Source: Paenibacillus ferrarius (lineage in GTDB: Bacteria > Bacillota > Bacilli > Paenibacillales > NBRC-103111). Taken from it: DNA of 64,000 nucleotides. A model generated the notes under the pieces. That model had not been told where the DNA came from. It saw only the letters and a list, made by a program, of their open reading frames with translations, and ran no database searches. Below are positions 9,214 to 18,164 of the stretch, in pieces; position 1 is the first letter of the stretch; every line of letters starts with the position of its first letter. The translations under genes were made by a program, and so were the position numbers. Location: contig NZ_MBTG01000002.1 in NCBI RefSeq assembly GCF_002027705.1, positions 186,001-250,000 of the forward strand, read 5' to 3'.

Positions 9214-9242
9214 ATTTTACCACTGCCTATTGCGAACGTCAA
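9214..9242 (-). promoter_or_regulatory. sigma-A promoter for ssuE
   Basis: TTGACG (9242-9237), a 17-base spacer, and TAAAAT (9219-9214) on the minus strand. It lies in the 3' flank of the glycosyltransferase gene, giving a leader of about 120 bases before ssuE. Confidence 0.6.
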
Positions 9243-9252
9243 CACTTTTTGT

Positions 9253-12200
9253 TTAAAAGAAATTCCAGCCCGGCAGCCACCGGAGGAAGAAGGAGTACGC
9301 AGAGGGAATTATCATCCCTGATAAAATAGGGTAAAACAGACCGAACAAGACAAGTACACCAGCCAAATAGCCATATACCCATCGTCTTTTATGCAGCGGT
9401 CCTTGTTCCAGGTACTCTTTAATATAATAGGTCAAGATCAGCACTAGGAAGGGCACCATCGCGAAATAATGATAAATAAAAGTGAGCCTTGGCACCAGAA
9501 TCCAAGGTAAGTACTGCGAGCAATAAGCAATCAGCAGCACGCTCAAAATCTTATCTTTGCGTTTAAAGGCAAGGTAGAACGAGTAGATCACAGCAATAAA
9601 TCCTGGCCACCAGACCAGTGGATTGCCGAACGAAACGATGCTCGAAAGCATGCCCTGCGGCATCAGCTTGGCTTGATAATACCAGATCGGGCGAAGCATG
9701 AGCGGCCACTCCCACCATGGCGAGGAGAACGGATGCGTAGCTACGAGATCTTTGTGATATTTGTACATATGTACTTGATAGGTCACGACATCCTTCAGAC
9801 CATGCCCTGGCCCCGGCACCATCATGAATGGAATGTAAGATAGCGTATAGACACCGAGCGGCACAATAACAAACATCAACACGCACCAAAGTAAAGTGAG
9901 CAGCGTATTTCTCAGGAAAAGCTTGCTGACAAGCGAAAGTCGGGTTCGTTCTGCTTCTGTCCAACCGTCGCTCTCGCTCTCGGGGTCGTCCGAATCGCGC
10001 AGAATGCGCCGCGCCAACCTATACTCGCTGTATCGCTCGAGCAGGGACAAGAGAAGCAATAAGGCAAGCCCTGCACCGCCATATATGACAATCCACTTGG
10101 AAGCCGCTCCAATGCCGAAGAATAGACCGGAAAGCCCTAGAGGCACCAACGTAGTCCACAGCTTCTCCTTGTAAAAGCTTAAGGTCGTATAGCGATACAT
10201 GAAATAGAACATCAGCATGATGAAGAATACGCCATAAACATCAATCGTCGCAATTCGCGTTTGTGCGAAATGCATGAAATCAAAGCTCAACAGGAAAGCA
10301 GCGATGAACGCATACTCCGATCGTCCAAACATACGCTTCGCAAATACATACATAACCGGAATCATGCCGACACCAAACAAGGTACCAATAATGCGCCAGC
10401 CAAAGGGATTTAGCCCAAATACATAAATTCCGATAGCCATCAGCACTTTGCCAAGAGGCGGATGTGTGCTTTCATAGGGCTCTATTTGGTGCAAATGCTC
10501 ATACGCAGTTCTTGCATGGTAAATCTCATCGAAGTACGTTCCATTCATATACGTAGGCGTATATGGAACTACGCTGGCTTCATCGAAAAGATTAGCCGTC
10601 TTCCCTTCGTCAGCAGGGGTTACATCCTGCTCGGTCACCTTAGCAATCGGGAGAATCGTGGAGCTGCCATCTCCGAAAATACCAATTTCATGCAGGTGAA
10701 GCGCCGCGTTTTCCTGCGCATCTATAACCATTTTCACGTAACGCGCATCTTTCTTAGGCTCAACCGTATTCCATGTCAACACTTTGGTGTGATCGGATTT
10801 CACCGCTATTTGATCTTGCCACTGTGTGCCATCCATGGAAAACCAGAAGGAATAAGCGCCTTCACCGACGCCTGCAAAGCTGTTGATTCGCGTAATGTTA
10901 TGTGCACTGCCAAGGTCAACGATAACTGCTTCCCCCGCTTGGGTTGGCTTCCAGAACGTTGTAGGAGCCTTATGTCCCCCTAAATGGAACAAGGCGATTA
11001 TCGTATAAATCACGACGAGGGCGCCGAGATACAGCACATCCTTTTTCGTGAAAAAGCGACCTTTGACGCTTCTTTCAATTCCGTCTTTCTTAGGTTGGAA
11101 AATATTCCTCCATCGTTCGGCAGGGGTAAGCTTGCTCTGTTCTGTTCGAAGCGGAGCCTGATCTTGATTCTGATTCAGTCTCTCCACCTCGCTTTCTTGT
11201 TGTGATTCCACGAAAAGCCTCCATCCTAATCTGCTTGCATAAATAAGTAAAAGAACATTGATTGCCGATACCACTAACATCAAGGGATCATAGCGCGGGA
11301 TATGATAGTCCTGATGAAAGCTGCGCAGAAGCACATCGGCAAGATTGATAAAATGGGTAATGCTTAAGCCGATGAACACCCAAAGTATGCGGCGATCCTT
11401 GAGATAAATGAAGCTGGTCAGGGCCAGCAGCAAGCCATAGTGCAAGTAGCGCTCATGCATTTTGGTCATGCACATAAAGACAGCCGTTATAAATAAAAAA
11501 GCCACGTATAGCAAGGCTCCGGGCCTGCCATTGCTGCGTACATACAAAAAGCATGTGTACACAAGCGCAAGCGGCATCAGCACCCAGCCTAACCATTGAT
11601 AAGGAATGTGCATAAACGTGCTGTTCATATCGATGAAATTTCCACCCAGCAGCGCCATGAGGTTAAACGCATTCAATGAAGCGTAGGGATAAGACGACAA
11701 GGTGCCCGAATAGAGCTCAATCAACCAGCCATATCCTCTGCCAATCGCAAAAGGAAGTGCAACGATCGTCATCGTCGTTAACCCGCTCAGAACACTTAAT
11801 AAGCCTATCATTAGGTTACGCTTTCGAACAATATCAATCAGAAGAAAAATGCCAAAGAGAAGTGCCTGCGGCTTCAATAACAGGGCTAGCGCGATGAAGA
11901 TCGAGGCCTGCGGGAGTTTCCCTCTCTGCTGCTGCAGCAGTGTTGCAAGAATAAACAGCATAAAAAACGAGTCTACCTGCCCCCAGACCGCAGAGTTCGC
12001 CCATATGGCAGGATTAAAGGCAAACAATGCCGCTATCCCTATAGCTTGCAGCCAGCTGCGCGCACCGCCTCGAAAGCTCTTGGCAAGGTGAAACAGGAGG
12101 TAAACGGATACAACATCAGCGATAATAGCAGGAAGCTTAAGAATTAATAAGGACTGTCCGCTCTCCCACGGAATCGACAGCTTATGGTGCAGGAGCCCCA

Positions 12201-12447
12201 CTACATACAACACGTACATATAACCAGGCGGATAGTCTAGAAAGTAGTCCTTGGCGTTCGTATACAAGCCTGATAACCCAACCGTATACGCACGGTCAGC
12301 CCATGCGAAAAAGGTTCGAACATCCGTGTCATAACCAACCCAAACGGGTGCAACATATAATCTTAACAAAAATGCGGTCAATAGCAGTAATCCTAGAAGT
12401 AAGTACTTATAGGGGGCTTCCCCCACTTGCTTGAACCAGCTTACCAT
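9253..12447 (-). CDS. GT-C glycosyltransferase / discoidin / PMT (GT39) fusion protein
   Basis: A 1064-residue membrane protein with three parts. Residues 1-410 are a multi-helix GT-C transferase with the loop acid motif YDTDVRTFFAWA (39-50), YPPGYMYVL and a terminal MHERYLHYG. Residues about 490-598 form a discoidin (F5/8 type C) carbohydrate-binding domain (VIVDLGSAHNITRI, ARYVKMVID). Residues about 625-1064 are a protein O-mannosyltransferase of family GT39 (FDEIYHARTAYE at 639-650, THPPLGK near 661). It probably transfers mannose from a polyprenyl phosphate carrier to envelope proteins or polymers. RBS TAAGGAG. Two catalytic membrane modules in one chain is unusual. Confidence 0.88.
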   Translation of the reverse strand: MVSWFKQVGEAPYKYLLLGLLLLTAFLLRLYVAPVWVGYDTDVRTFFAWADRAYTVGLSGLYTNAKDYFLDYPPGYMYVLYVVGLLHHKLSIPWESGQSLLILKLPAIIADVVSVYLLFHLAKSFRGGARSWLQAIGIAALFAFNPAIWANSAVWGQVDSFFMLFILATLLQQQRGKLPQASIFIALALLLKPQALLFGIFLLIDIVRKRNLMIGLLSVLSGLTTMTIVALPFAIGRGYGWLIELYSGTLSSYPYASLNAFNLMALLGGNFIDMNSTFMHIPYQWLGWVLMPLALVYTCFLYVRSNGRPGALLYVAFLFITAVFMCMTKMHERYLHYGLLLALTSFIYLKDRRILWVFIGLSITHFINLADVLLRSFHQDYHIPRYDPLMLVVSAINVLLLIYASRLGWRLFVESQQESEVERLNQNQDQAPLRTEQSKLTPAERWRNIFQPKKDGIERSVKGRFFTKKDVLYLGALVVIYTIIALFHLGGHKAPTTFWKPTQAGEAVIVDLGSAHNITRINSFAGVGEGAYSFWFSMDGTQWQDQIAVKSDHTKVLTWNTVEPKKDARYVKMVIDAQENAALHLHEIGIFGDGSSTILPIAKVTEQDVTPADEGKTANLFDEASVVPYTPTYMNGTYFDEIYHARTAYEHLHQIEPYESTHPPLGKVLMAIGIYVFGLNPFGWRIIGTLFGVGMIPVMYVFAKRMFGRSEYAFIAAFLLSFDFMHFAQTRIATIDVYGVFFIMLMFYFMYRYTTLSFYKEKLWTTLVPLGLSGLFFGIGAASKWIVIYGGAGLALLLLLSLLERYSEYRLARRILRDSDDPESESDGWTEAERTRLSLVSKLFLRNTLLTLLWCVLMFVIVPLGVYTLSYIPFMMVPGPGHGLKDVVTYQVHMYKYHKDLVATHPFSSPWWEWPLMLRPIWYYQAKLMPQGMLSSIVSFGNPLVWWPGFIAVIYSFYLAFKRKDKILSVLLIAYCSQYLPWILVPRLTFIYHYFAMVPFLVLILTYYIKEYLEQGPLHKRRWVYGYLAGVLVLFGLFYPILSGMIIPSAYSFFLRWLPGWNFF

Positions 12448-12511
12448 GCGGCATCTCCTTAACGATTAGACTATTACCATTATACCTGTCCACACTCTTG
12501 CAGAAAAGGAA

Positions 12512-12539
12512 AAAAGCACCGACCTTGGGGTCAGTGCTT
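12512..12539 (-). terminator. terminator overlapping the end of the 75-aa gene
   Basis: AAGCAC-C-GACC pairs with GGTC-A-GTGCTT and is followed by a minus-strand T run. The upstream arm is made of the last codons and stop of the gene ending at 12531. Confidence 0.8.
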
Positions 12540-12758
12540 AGGTTCAAGCTTTTCGATGCGCTCGCATATTTCATGCAGCCAATCATGGTCACTTGTGAGG
12601 GATGCACAAAGTGATAAATTTTCCAGCTTTAATCGGTTCCATACATAGCTCGCGTTAGCTTCCATACACAGCATCAGCTCATCCTGCTCTGCCCGTGTCA
12701 ATTCGCGCGCTCTCCGCAATGTCCATAACTCCGCCATACGTTGATGAACAGCCAACAT
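12531..12758 (-). CDS. conserved hypothetical protein, 75 aa
   Basis: A small helical, acidic protein (LTRAEQDELMLCMEANASYV). It has a strong AGGAGGG ribosome binding site ten bases before its ATG and a terminator built into its 3' end, so it is very likely expressed. I recall similar short proteins in Paenibacillus genomes but know no function. It lies 84 bases upstream of the glycosyltransferase and is separated from it by its terminator. Confidence 0.7.
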   Translation of the reverse strand: MLAVHQRMAELWTLRRARELTRAEQDELMLCMEANASYVWNRLKLENLSLCASLTSDHDWLHEICERIEKLEPKH

Positions 12759-12902
12759 CGTTTGGGTGCCCTCCTGCTAGTTAGTAGCTACTATTATGCA
12801 GTATGGACAAAGAAAGGAAAGACGAAACAGCTGGATGGGATTTGATCCTTTTTCTGCCTCTGGCTCAGATCGACTTTGAATGAGAAAGCTCATATGCTAA
12901 AA

Positions 12903-12940
12903 AACCTTTCTGACTCAACCGGAGTTGAGAAAGAAAGGTT
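12903..12940 (-). terminator. terminator of the DGQHR gene pair
   Basis: AACCTTTCT and CTCAAC pair with GTTGAG and AGAAAGGTT, followed on the minus strand by TTTTTTA, 13 bases after the second DGQHR gene. Bases 12759-12900 hold only the leader of the 75-aa gene. Confidence 0.85.
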
Positions 12941-12952
12941 CGCTGACTGCCT

Positions 12953-14131
12953 TTATGCCGTTGTTACTTCGTCTTCCGAAGCACTGTCGGAATCCGTGCC
13001 TTCCAAGAAGAATTGCACCAGCTTCGCATGCTTTTTGAGTGATTTCTCATGAATAAGGTTAATTTTACCGTTATCCAAAGCCCCGAATACATAGATTAAT
13101 TCTTCGTTATCATGCGACCAATCGAAGCCCTCAAGAATTTGCAGGCATGAAGTCCATTCATCGTTATATTGCCCATTCGGGAACAGGAACCGATTGGCAT
13201 AAAGCGCGATACTTTCCTGAATCACACGATTCGCGGAAGTATATTGAGCCAAGCCCGGCTGTTCCGGCATCATCGGTAAAATCGTGTTGAAAAATTGATG
13301 TAAAATTTCCACGTAAGTGGATGGATCTTGACGAATTTTACGCTGAAGCTCATAGGACGGCTGCATTCTGCCGGAGAACAGCATCGTTGCAGTCGCATAC
13401 AACCAGCTGAAGCACGTAAAATTACGGTTAAACGATGTTAAATTACTACGGCGTTCAACGCCAACAGCCTTCAAATACACATTGTGATCAACAACTTGTT
13501 GAATCACCAGATTAAGCGGATCGATGGAATCAAAGGAGTGACCAAGCTCTTTGCTCACTAGCTGGACTTTGGAGTTGATGTCACCGAAGAGCTGCTGCTC
13601 CTCTTCCTCGGTTAGGCCAATATAAATTTGCACAGCAAGCTGTGTTTCCATCAAATCCAGTCGTCTGCCCTCAAGCTGATTAATCGTGCCTTCCGTCTCT
13701 TCGACTTCTTGCTTAACATCAGCATCCTGTGGAAACTTACGCTGTTTAATTTTCAGTAGTACAAGCTTCTTCTCGAAACGTCGAACTTCCTTCTGCATTT
13801 GTTCATTCACATAACCAAGCGCTAAGATACGGTGCTGTCCATCCAGAATAGACAATTTGGAACCATGCTTAAGAAGGAATTCCTTCTCCCCTTTGGACAA
13901 TTGGTTCACTTCACGAAGCGACAGGGTCACGGGTCCAAAAAACACATGATCCAATTCACGCTCTTGCAGGTAGGTGGAGATCTTACGTCTTTGCATATTG
14001 CTCAGCTTCCGCTGTACCATCGGGTCAATCATCGTATAGTTCAACAAATCCTGGACGCGTAAAGCTACGGTTGAAAGTCCGAACTTATCGCAAAAAGGAT
14101 GAATGGTCATCTTCAGGCGCAATCCTTCCAT
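12953..14131 (-). CDS. DGQHR domain protein B (DndB-like)
   Basis: A 392-residue protein with the hallmark LSILDGQHRILALGY (DGQHR at 97-101) and the downstream motif EEEQQLFGDINSK, both typical of the DndB/DGQHR family, whose fold is related to ParB-type nucleases/NTPases. DndB is the regulator of DNA phosphorothioation, but no dndA/C/D/E or restriction genes are nearby. Residues about 115-165 form a charged coiled coil. Its ATG overlaps the stop of the preceding gene as TAATG, with AAGGAGG upstream, so the two are translationally coupled. Function is unknown; partner of the paralogue just upstream. Confidence 0.85.
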   Translation of the reverse strand: MEGLRLKMTIHPFCDKFGLSTVALRVQDLLNYTMIDPMVQRKLSNMQRRKISTYLQERELDHVFFGPVTLSLREVNQLSKGEKEFLLKHGSKLSILDGQHRILALGYVNEQMQKEVRRFEKKLVLLKIKQRKFPQDADVKQEVEETEGTINQLEGRRLDLMETQLAVQIYIGLTEEEEQQLFGDINSKVQLVSKELGHSFDSIDPLNLVIQQVVDHNVYLKAVGVERRSNLTSFNRNFTCFSWLYATATMLFSGRMQPSYELQRKIRQDPSTYVEILHQFFNTILPMMPEQPGLAQYTSANRVIQESIALYANRFLFPNGQYNDEWTSCLQILEGFDWSHDNEELIYVFGALDNGKINLIHEKSLKKHAKLVQFFLEGTDSDSASEDEVTTA

Positions 14132-15267
14132 TAGCTCACGTCCTCCTTGTCACTGATCAGAAATGCATTCTGCTCTTGATAAAAACTTTTAATAAAATTA
14201 TATGCTTTCATAATACGCGTGCGTCTTGGCAAGCGATCTTTCTCATCACCGGCATAAATCCCATTCCAGTTCACATGAGGAAGAATTTTCAAAGCATGTT
14301 CTAACGCATAGCGATTGAATTTGCCTGGTTTGGTTGCTTCTTCATGGATAAACAGCGCCAATGCAATTTGAATATTTTCCGACCATACCGCTTCGCCTTT
14401 GGTTGGCTCAGGCAAATAATTCAGTAAGCCGTTAAAATAAGTTCCACCTAGTGAAACAAGCTCTTGCAGATCTTTATCCTCATATTGGTAGCCGTTATTA
14501 CGAGCTGCTGATTTCATTCTTCCTTCGAATAAGGCGATCAAGATCTCGATCAGCAAATGATAAGAGAACAAATACTCGGGTGATTTCCCGCGTTCGGAGA
14601 ACATATCCACGGTCAGTTTCTGCATCGCCGGCGCTTTGGCCGCAAGCTCTGTGGCAGCAACATGGTAGAATCGGCGTTGATCGCGCAATACAGCGAGATT
14701 TCCGCCAAGCTTCCGCGGCAGCTTGTTAATATCGGAGAACAGCTGACGCTCTTGACGCGCATTAATATCCAGGTACGTCATTGTTGAGATAGGGAAAGCG
14801 TACAACCGACGCAATTTCTCTGTGATTTCTTCCATTTTGTCATATTCACGACGATCCTTGGCACGTGCCATTTGGCTTTGCAGTGTCTCCATGATACGTT
14901 GGAAAGCTGCCAAACGATGCTGACCATCCACGACATATAACTTCTCAATCGGCTGCAATCGCAAAGCTTGCTGCTCATCATCATAATGACCTGCTCCTCG
15001 GGCAGAAAAAATAATGCCTGGGAAATAGATCGGTTGACGATCTTCCAAATACAAATTCACATAGTCGATCAATTTAGAGAGATTACGTGGAATAATCGCA
15101 CGCTGCACCTCTAAATCAACTTCATAAATCGAGAATAGTTTGCTCATAGGTAATGTAGCTGCAATTGTTGCTTGCCCAAACGTCTGACCCAATACGCCAG
15201 GAATTTCAACGTAAGATGAAGGCTTCTGTTCAGCTAAAAGCTCAGATAAAGATGAAATAACATCCAT
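14131..15267 (-). CDS. DGQHR domain protein A (DndB-like)
   Basis: A 378-residue paralogue of the next gene. It carries KLYVVDGQHRLAAFQRI (DGQHR at 114-118) and the motif ARQERQLFSDINKLPRKLGG. RBS AAAGGGG. First gene of a two-gene operon ending at the terminator at 12903. The pair share layout but are diverged, suggesting a heteromer with separate roles. What it does is not known; a nucleic-acid-linked role is inferred from the family only. Confidence 0.85.
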   Translation of the reverse strand: MDVISSLSELLAEQKPSSYVEIPGVLGQTFGQATIAATLPMSKLFSIYEVDLEVQRAIIPRNLSKLIDYVNLYLEDRQPIYFPGIIFSARGAGHYDDEQQALRLQPIEKLYVVDGQHRLAAFQRIMETLQSQMARAKDRREYDKMEEITEKLRRLYAFPISTMTYLDINARQERQLFSDINKLPRKLGGNLAVLRDQRRFYHVAATELAAKAPAMQKLTVDMFSERGKSPEYLFSYHLLIEILIALFEGRMKSAARNNGYQYEDKDLQELVSLGGTYFNGLLNYLPEPTKGEAVWSENIQIALALFIHEEATKPGKFNRYALEHALKILPHVNWNGIYAGDEKDRLPRRTRIMKAYNFIKSFYQEQNAFLISDKEDVS

Positions 15268-15356
15268 ACAGGTACCCCTTTCAAGTTATAAAAGTAATTT
15301 GTTCAAGTGATTCGATATGTCTCTCATTCTCCTATTTTTACCAATATCTCTAAATT

Positions 15357-16532
15357 TCATTCTAGTGTTTGAAGCCAATCTCCTATTCGCCTTGCCGCTT
15401 CCAGTAATCTTGTTTCATTCTGTACCAAGGCGATTCGCACAAAACCCTCACCTTCTGCCCCGAAAGCATCTCCAGGAATAACGACAACACCAGCACGATA
15501 AAGCATTTCCCGGGAAATTTGTCGAGATGTCCACCCTTTTGGAATAGCGGCCCAGATAAACATTGTGGCCTTCGGCGGGGTAATTCTCCAGCCAGCTTCT
15601 TGCATGGCGGAAATAAACACATCACGTCTTCTCTCATAAACGCTGGAAACCGAATGATCGTGCTCCATATCTTCCTCAAGTGCGGCAATACCAGCCGCTT
15701 GAATCGCTCCCCATACACCATAATCAATATTTGATTTCAGTGTTTTTAGAGCATTCACCGCGTCTGCACATCCGGTAAGGAAGGCGATTCGACAACCTGC
15801 CATGTTAAAGCTTTTGGATAGAGAATGAAACTCGACCGCAACCTCCTTAGCGCCTTCTATCTCCAAAATGCTCATCGGCTTATAGCCGTCGAAAGCCATT
15901 TCAGAGTAGGCTAAATCATGTACGACAAGCAAATCATGCTTCTTGGCATAGACAATCAATTGCTCAAAGAAAGCACGATCTGCAACAGCAGACAGCGGAT
16001 TGCTTGGATAGTTAAGCAGGATGAATTTCGCCTTAGCAGCCACGTCTACTGGAATGTCTTCTAATTGGGGTAAAAAATGGTGTTCGGCGCGAAGCGGAAG
16101 CAAATAAGACTCGACGCCCGCAAGCACCAGACTTGCCGAATATATGGGGTATCCTGGATCGGGAACAATAGCTATATCCCCTGGATCGCAGAGAGAAAGC
16201 GCTAGGTGAGCTAAACCATCTTGGGAACCCATCAAGGTTAGTATTTCACTTTCCGGGTTAAGTGCAACCCCGAACCGATGCTGATACCATCCAGCCACAG
16301 CTTCACGAAAGGCTAAGCTTCCTTCTGAAGTGGGGTAACCATAGTGAGAAGGATCCTGTACAGCCTGAACAAATGCTTCAATAATCCGAGCAGACGGTGG
16401 AAGGTCAGGACTTCCTATACCTAAATCTATGACGTCTACCCCTTGGTTCATAACCTCTCTCTTCCAATCAGCTACTTCCGAAAAAATAGCAGATCCCAGC
16501 TGACTAAGTCGCTTCGAGCCTATCATTGTCAT
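15357..16532 (-). CDS. class I/II aminotransferase (DapL-like)
   Basis: A 391-residue PLP-dependent enzyme of fold type I. Visible: substrate/PLP segments LGIGSPDLPPS, LNYPSNPLSA, and the Schiff-base lysine in SLSKSFNMAG. The sequence resembles LL-diaminopimelate aminotransferase-type and MalY/PatB-neighbouring enzymes of Firmicutes; specificity cannot be read here. RBS GAGGA eight bases before ATG. It is followed by no terminator that I could find and sits 39 bases after the M50 protease gene, so they may be cotranscribed. Confidence 0.85.
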   Translation of the reverse strand: MTMIGSKRLSQLGSAIFSEVADWKREVMNQGVDVIDLGIGSPDLPPSARIIEAFVQAVQDPSHYGYPTSEGSLAFREAVAGWYQHRFGVALNPESEILTLMGSQDGLAHLALSLCDPGDIAIVPDPGYPIYSASLVLAGVESYLLPLRAEHHFLPQLEDIPVDVAAKAKFILLNYPSNPLSAVADRAFFEQLIVYAKKHDLLVVHDLAYSEMAFDGYKPMSILEIEGAKEVAVEFHSLSKSFNMAGCRIAFLTGCADAVNALKTLKSNIDYGVWGAIQAAGIAALEEDMEHDHSVSSVYERRRDVFISAMQEAGWRITPPKATMFIWAAIPKGWTSRQISREMLYRAGVVVIPGDAFGAEGEGFVRIALVQNETRLLEAARRIGDWLQTLE

Positions 16533-16570
16533 GGTTCAAATCCTCGTTATGTTGATTTCAATTAATGGCA

Positions 16571-17674
16571 TTAATTAATAATACCTACTTGATGAACAAG
16601 CCTGATCATATAGAGCAAAAACAAGACTAGGCCAAGGTAGGCGATTCCAAATTTCCAGCGTGTGCTTGCAGGTACCTCGTAGTAGCGTTCTTGAATCCCC
16701 AGCGGTGAGAAATCCACTTGGACTTGGAGCCCTAGGAAAAATCCATTCTCTTTCTGGACGCGCTCTACTTTAACGAGTTGGACCCTTTTCACTGTCGATT
16801 GCTGAGGCAAATAGGCATGCCCTTCAAAGCCGATCCCCAGCCAGGACATCACGATAACTTGTCTGCCTTCCCCAGCGCCTTGCAAATCCGAATAAGTCGT
16901 ATATTCCAGATCACGGGTGTGATTCTCCCCAGGAATCATATAACCTTGTTGCAGCAAGTGATCCGCCGCAAATTCGAAGCGCGTTGATACCGATACGACT
17001 TGCTCATGCTTCCTATACTTCACATATTTCTTGTACAAATCCCAAGCAAACATCGCCCAGATGACAAAGAAAATAAGTTGATTCACATAGTTTTTTAAAT
17101 AGAAAATGAAAACTAGGCCACCAATTAGCCCTAATATCCATAACCAACGTGTAACAGCTGTTGAAATTCTCCCGCCATCCAAGGGATGAATCGGCAATAA
17201 ATTAATCAAGTTGAGATAAAATGCGGCATACGCTACGGAAACGATAACAGGGGAATCGATATAGACCCCTAGGCCGAATGCTGCTACACCGCCAATGGTG
17301 CCAAGAATAGGTCCGCCTATCCCGATAAAAGCTTCTGTTGCTGCATCTGTCGGATTTTTTTTCATTGTAATTAAAGCACCAAGGAAAGGGATGAACACTG
17401 GTGCTGAGACCGGCAGCCCTTTGATTTTGGCAGCAAGAACGTGACCCAGCTCATGAATCAGAATCATGACAACAATACCAATGGCAAAAGGCAATGGAGC
17501 CAGGAAGGCATAGGCCCATATCGTAACAAACATGGAGATGATAGCTCCGCCGACTTTCCCTAACTTTAGAGCCGCCAAAAGCAGCTTGCCTTGCGAAAGT
17601 AAGACGGCGATAAAACCGCCTAAAGCCAGAGGCGATTTTTTGCGTGGTGGTTTCTGTTTCTCCTCCAACCTCAC
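16571..17674 (-). CDS. site-2-type M50 metalloprotease family membrane protein
   Basis: A membrane protein of about 367 residues with the zinc motif HELGH in VVMILIHELGHVLAAK and the second metal motif PLDGGR in LLPIHPLDGGRIS, the two signatures of rhomboid-like site-2 proteases of family M50. About six membrane segments, then a soluble C-terminal part (residues about 225-345) and a last helix. The start is uncertain: I chose the GTG at 17674, one base after the ArsC-like stop, preceded by AAGGGG; a TTG at 17701 would add nine residues. Substrate unknown; candidates include anti-sigma factors or signal peptides. Confidence 0.82.
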   Translation of the reverse strand: MRLEEKQKPPRKKSPLALGGFIAVLLSQGKLLLAALKLGKVGGAIISMFVTIWAYAFLAPLPFAIGIVVMILIHELGHVLAAKIKGLPVSAPVFIPFLGALITMKKNPTDAATEAFIGIGGPILGTIGGVAAFGLGVYIDSPVIVSVAYAAFYLNLINLLPIHPLDGGRISTAVTRWLWILGLIGGLVFIFYLKNYVNQLIFFVIWAMFAWDLYKKYVKYRKHEQVVSVSTRFEFAADHLLQQGYMIPGENHTRDLEYTTYSDLQGAGEGRQVIVMSWLGIGFEGHAYLPQQSTVKRVQLVKVERVQKENGFFLGLQVQVDFSPLGIQERYYEVPASTRWKFGIAYLGLVLFLLYMIRLVHQVGIIN

Positions 17675-17675
17675 A

Positions 17676-18041
17676 TCACCCCTTCGCCCAAGCTGCCTCA
17701 AACTCCGGTTCTTTGAAGCCTACCGTAACTCTATGGCCGTCTGTTACGATGGGGCGTTTGATCAAGCGGCCGTTTGAAGCTAATAAATCAAGCATTTGCT
17801 CTTCGGACATGCCTGGCAGCTTGTCTTTCAAGTTCATTTCTTTGTACACGTCTCCGGACGTATTAAAAAACTTTTTGATCGCCAGACCGCTGTCACTGAG
17901 CAGCTTGGCAAGCTCCTTGGCAGAAGGCGGCGTATCGAATAAGGGCACATTATCGGTGATCTCGACCTCATGGGCCTTTAACCATTTGATGGCGTTACGG
18001 CATGTCCCGCATTTATCGTAGCAAAACACTTTTACTTGCAT
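17676..18041 (-). CDS. yusI: ArsC/Spx family protein (YusI-like)
   Basis: A 121-residue thioredoxin-fold protein with Cys7, Cys11 and Cys14 (YDKCGTCRNA) and the C-terminal RPIVTDGHRVTVGF typical of ArsC/Spx/YusI. The single CxxC and length match YusI-type arsenate-reductase-like proteins. No ars genes are close, so arsenate reduction should not be assumed. Its stop is one base from the proposed GTG of the M50 gene, so the two are likely coupled. Confidence 0.85.
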   Translation of the reverse strand: MQVKVFCYDKCGTCRNAIKWLKAHEVEITDNVPLFDTPPSAKELAKLLSDSGLAIKKFFNTSGDVYKEMNLKDKLPGMSEEQMLDLLASNGRLIKRPIVTDGHRVTVGFKEPEFEAAWAKG

Positions 18042-18132
18042 GATGTGAAAGCTCCTTTATGATTGAAAGAGGATGAGAACTATTTAAAATTCTGGGCTAA
18101 ATGTAAACGAAAGTCAAGTTATACCTACAGAA

Positions 18133-18156
18133 AAACCATCCAAAAGGGGATGGTTT
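18133..18156 (-). terminator. terminator of the B12 operon
   Basis: AAACCATCC pairs with GGATGGTTT around AAAAGG, followed on the minus strand by five Ts. It lies eight bases past the pseudouridine synthase stop, the last gene of the cobalamin cluster. Confidence 0.9.
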
Positions 18157-18164
18157 CTGTCATT

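Noticed and set aside
12953..15267. Complete Dnd phosphorothioation system
   Set aside because: Only DndB-like genes are present; neighbours are an aminotransferase and a small hypothetical gene.
17676..18041. Arsenate reductase of an ars operon
   Set aside because: No arsR, arsB or acr3 gene is near and the family includes Spx and YusI proteins of other roles.
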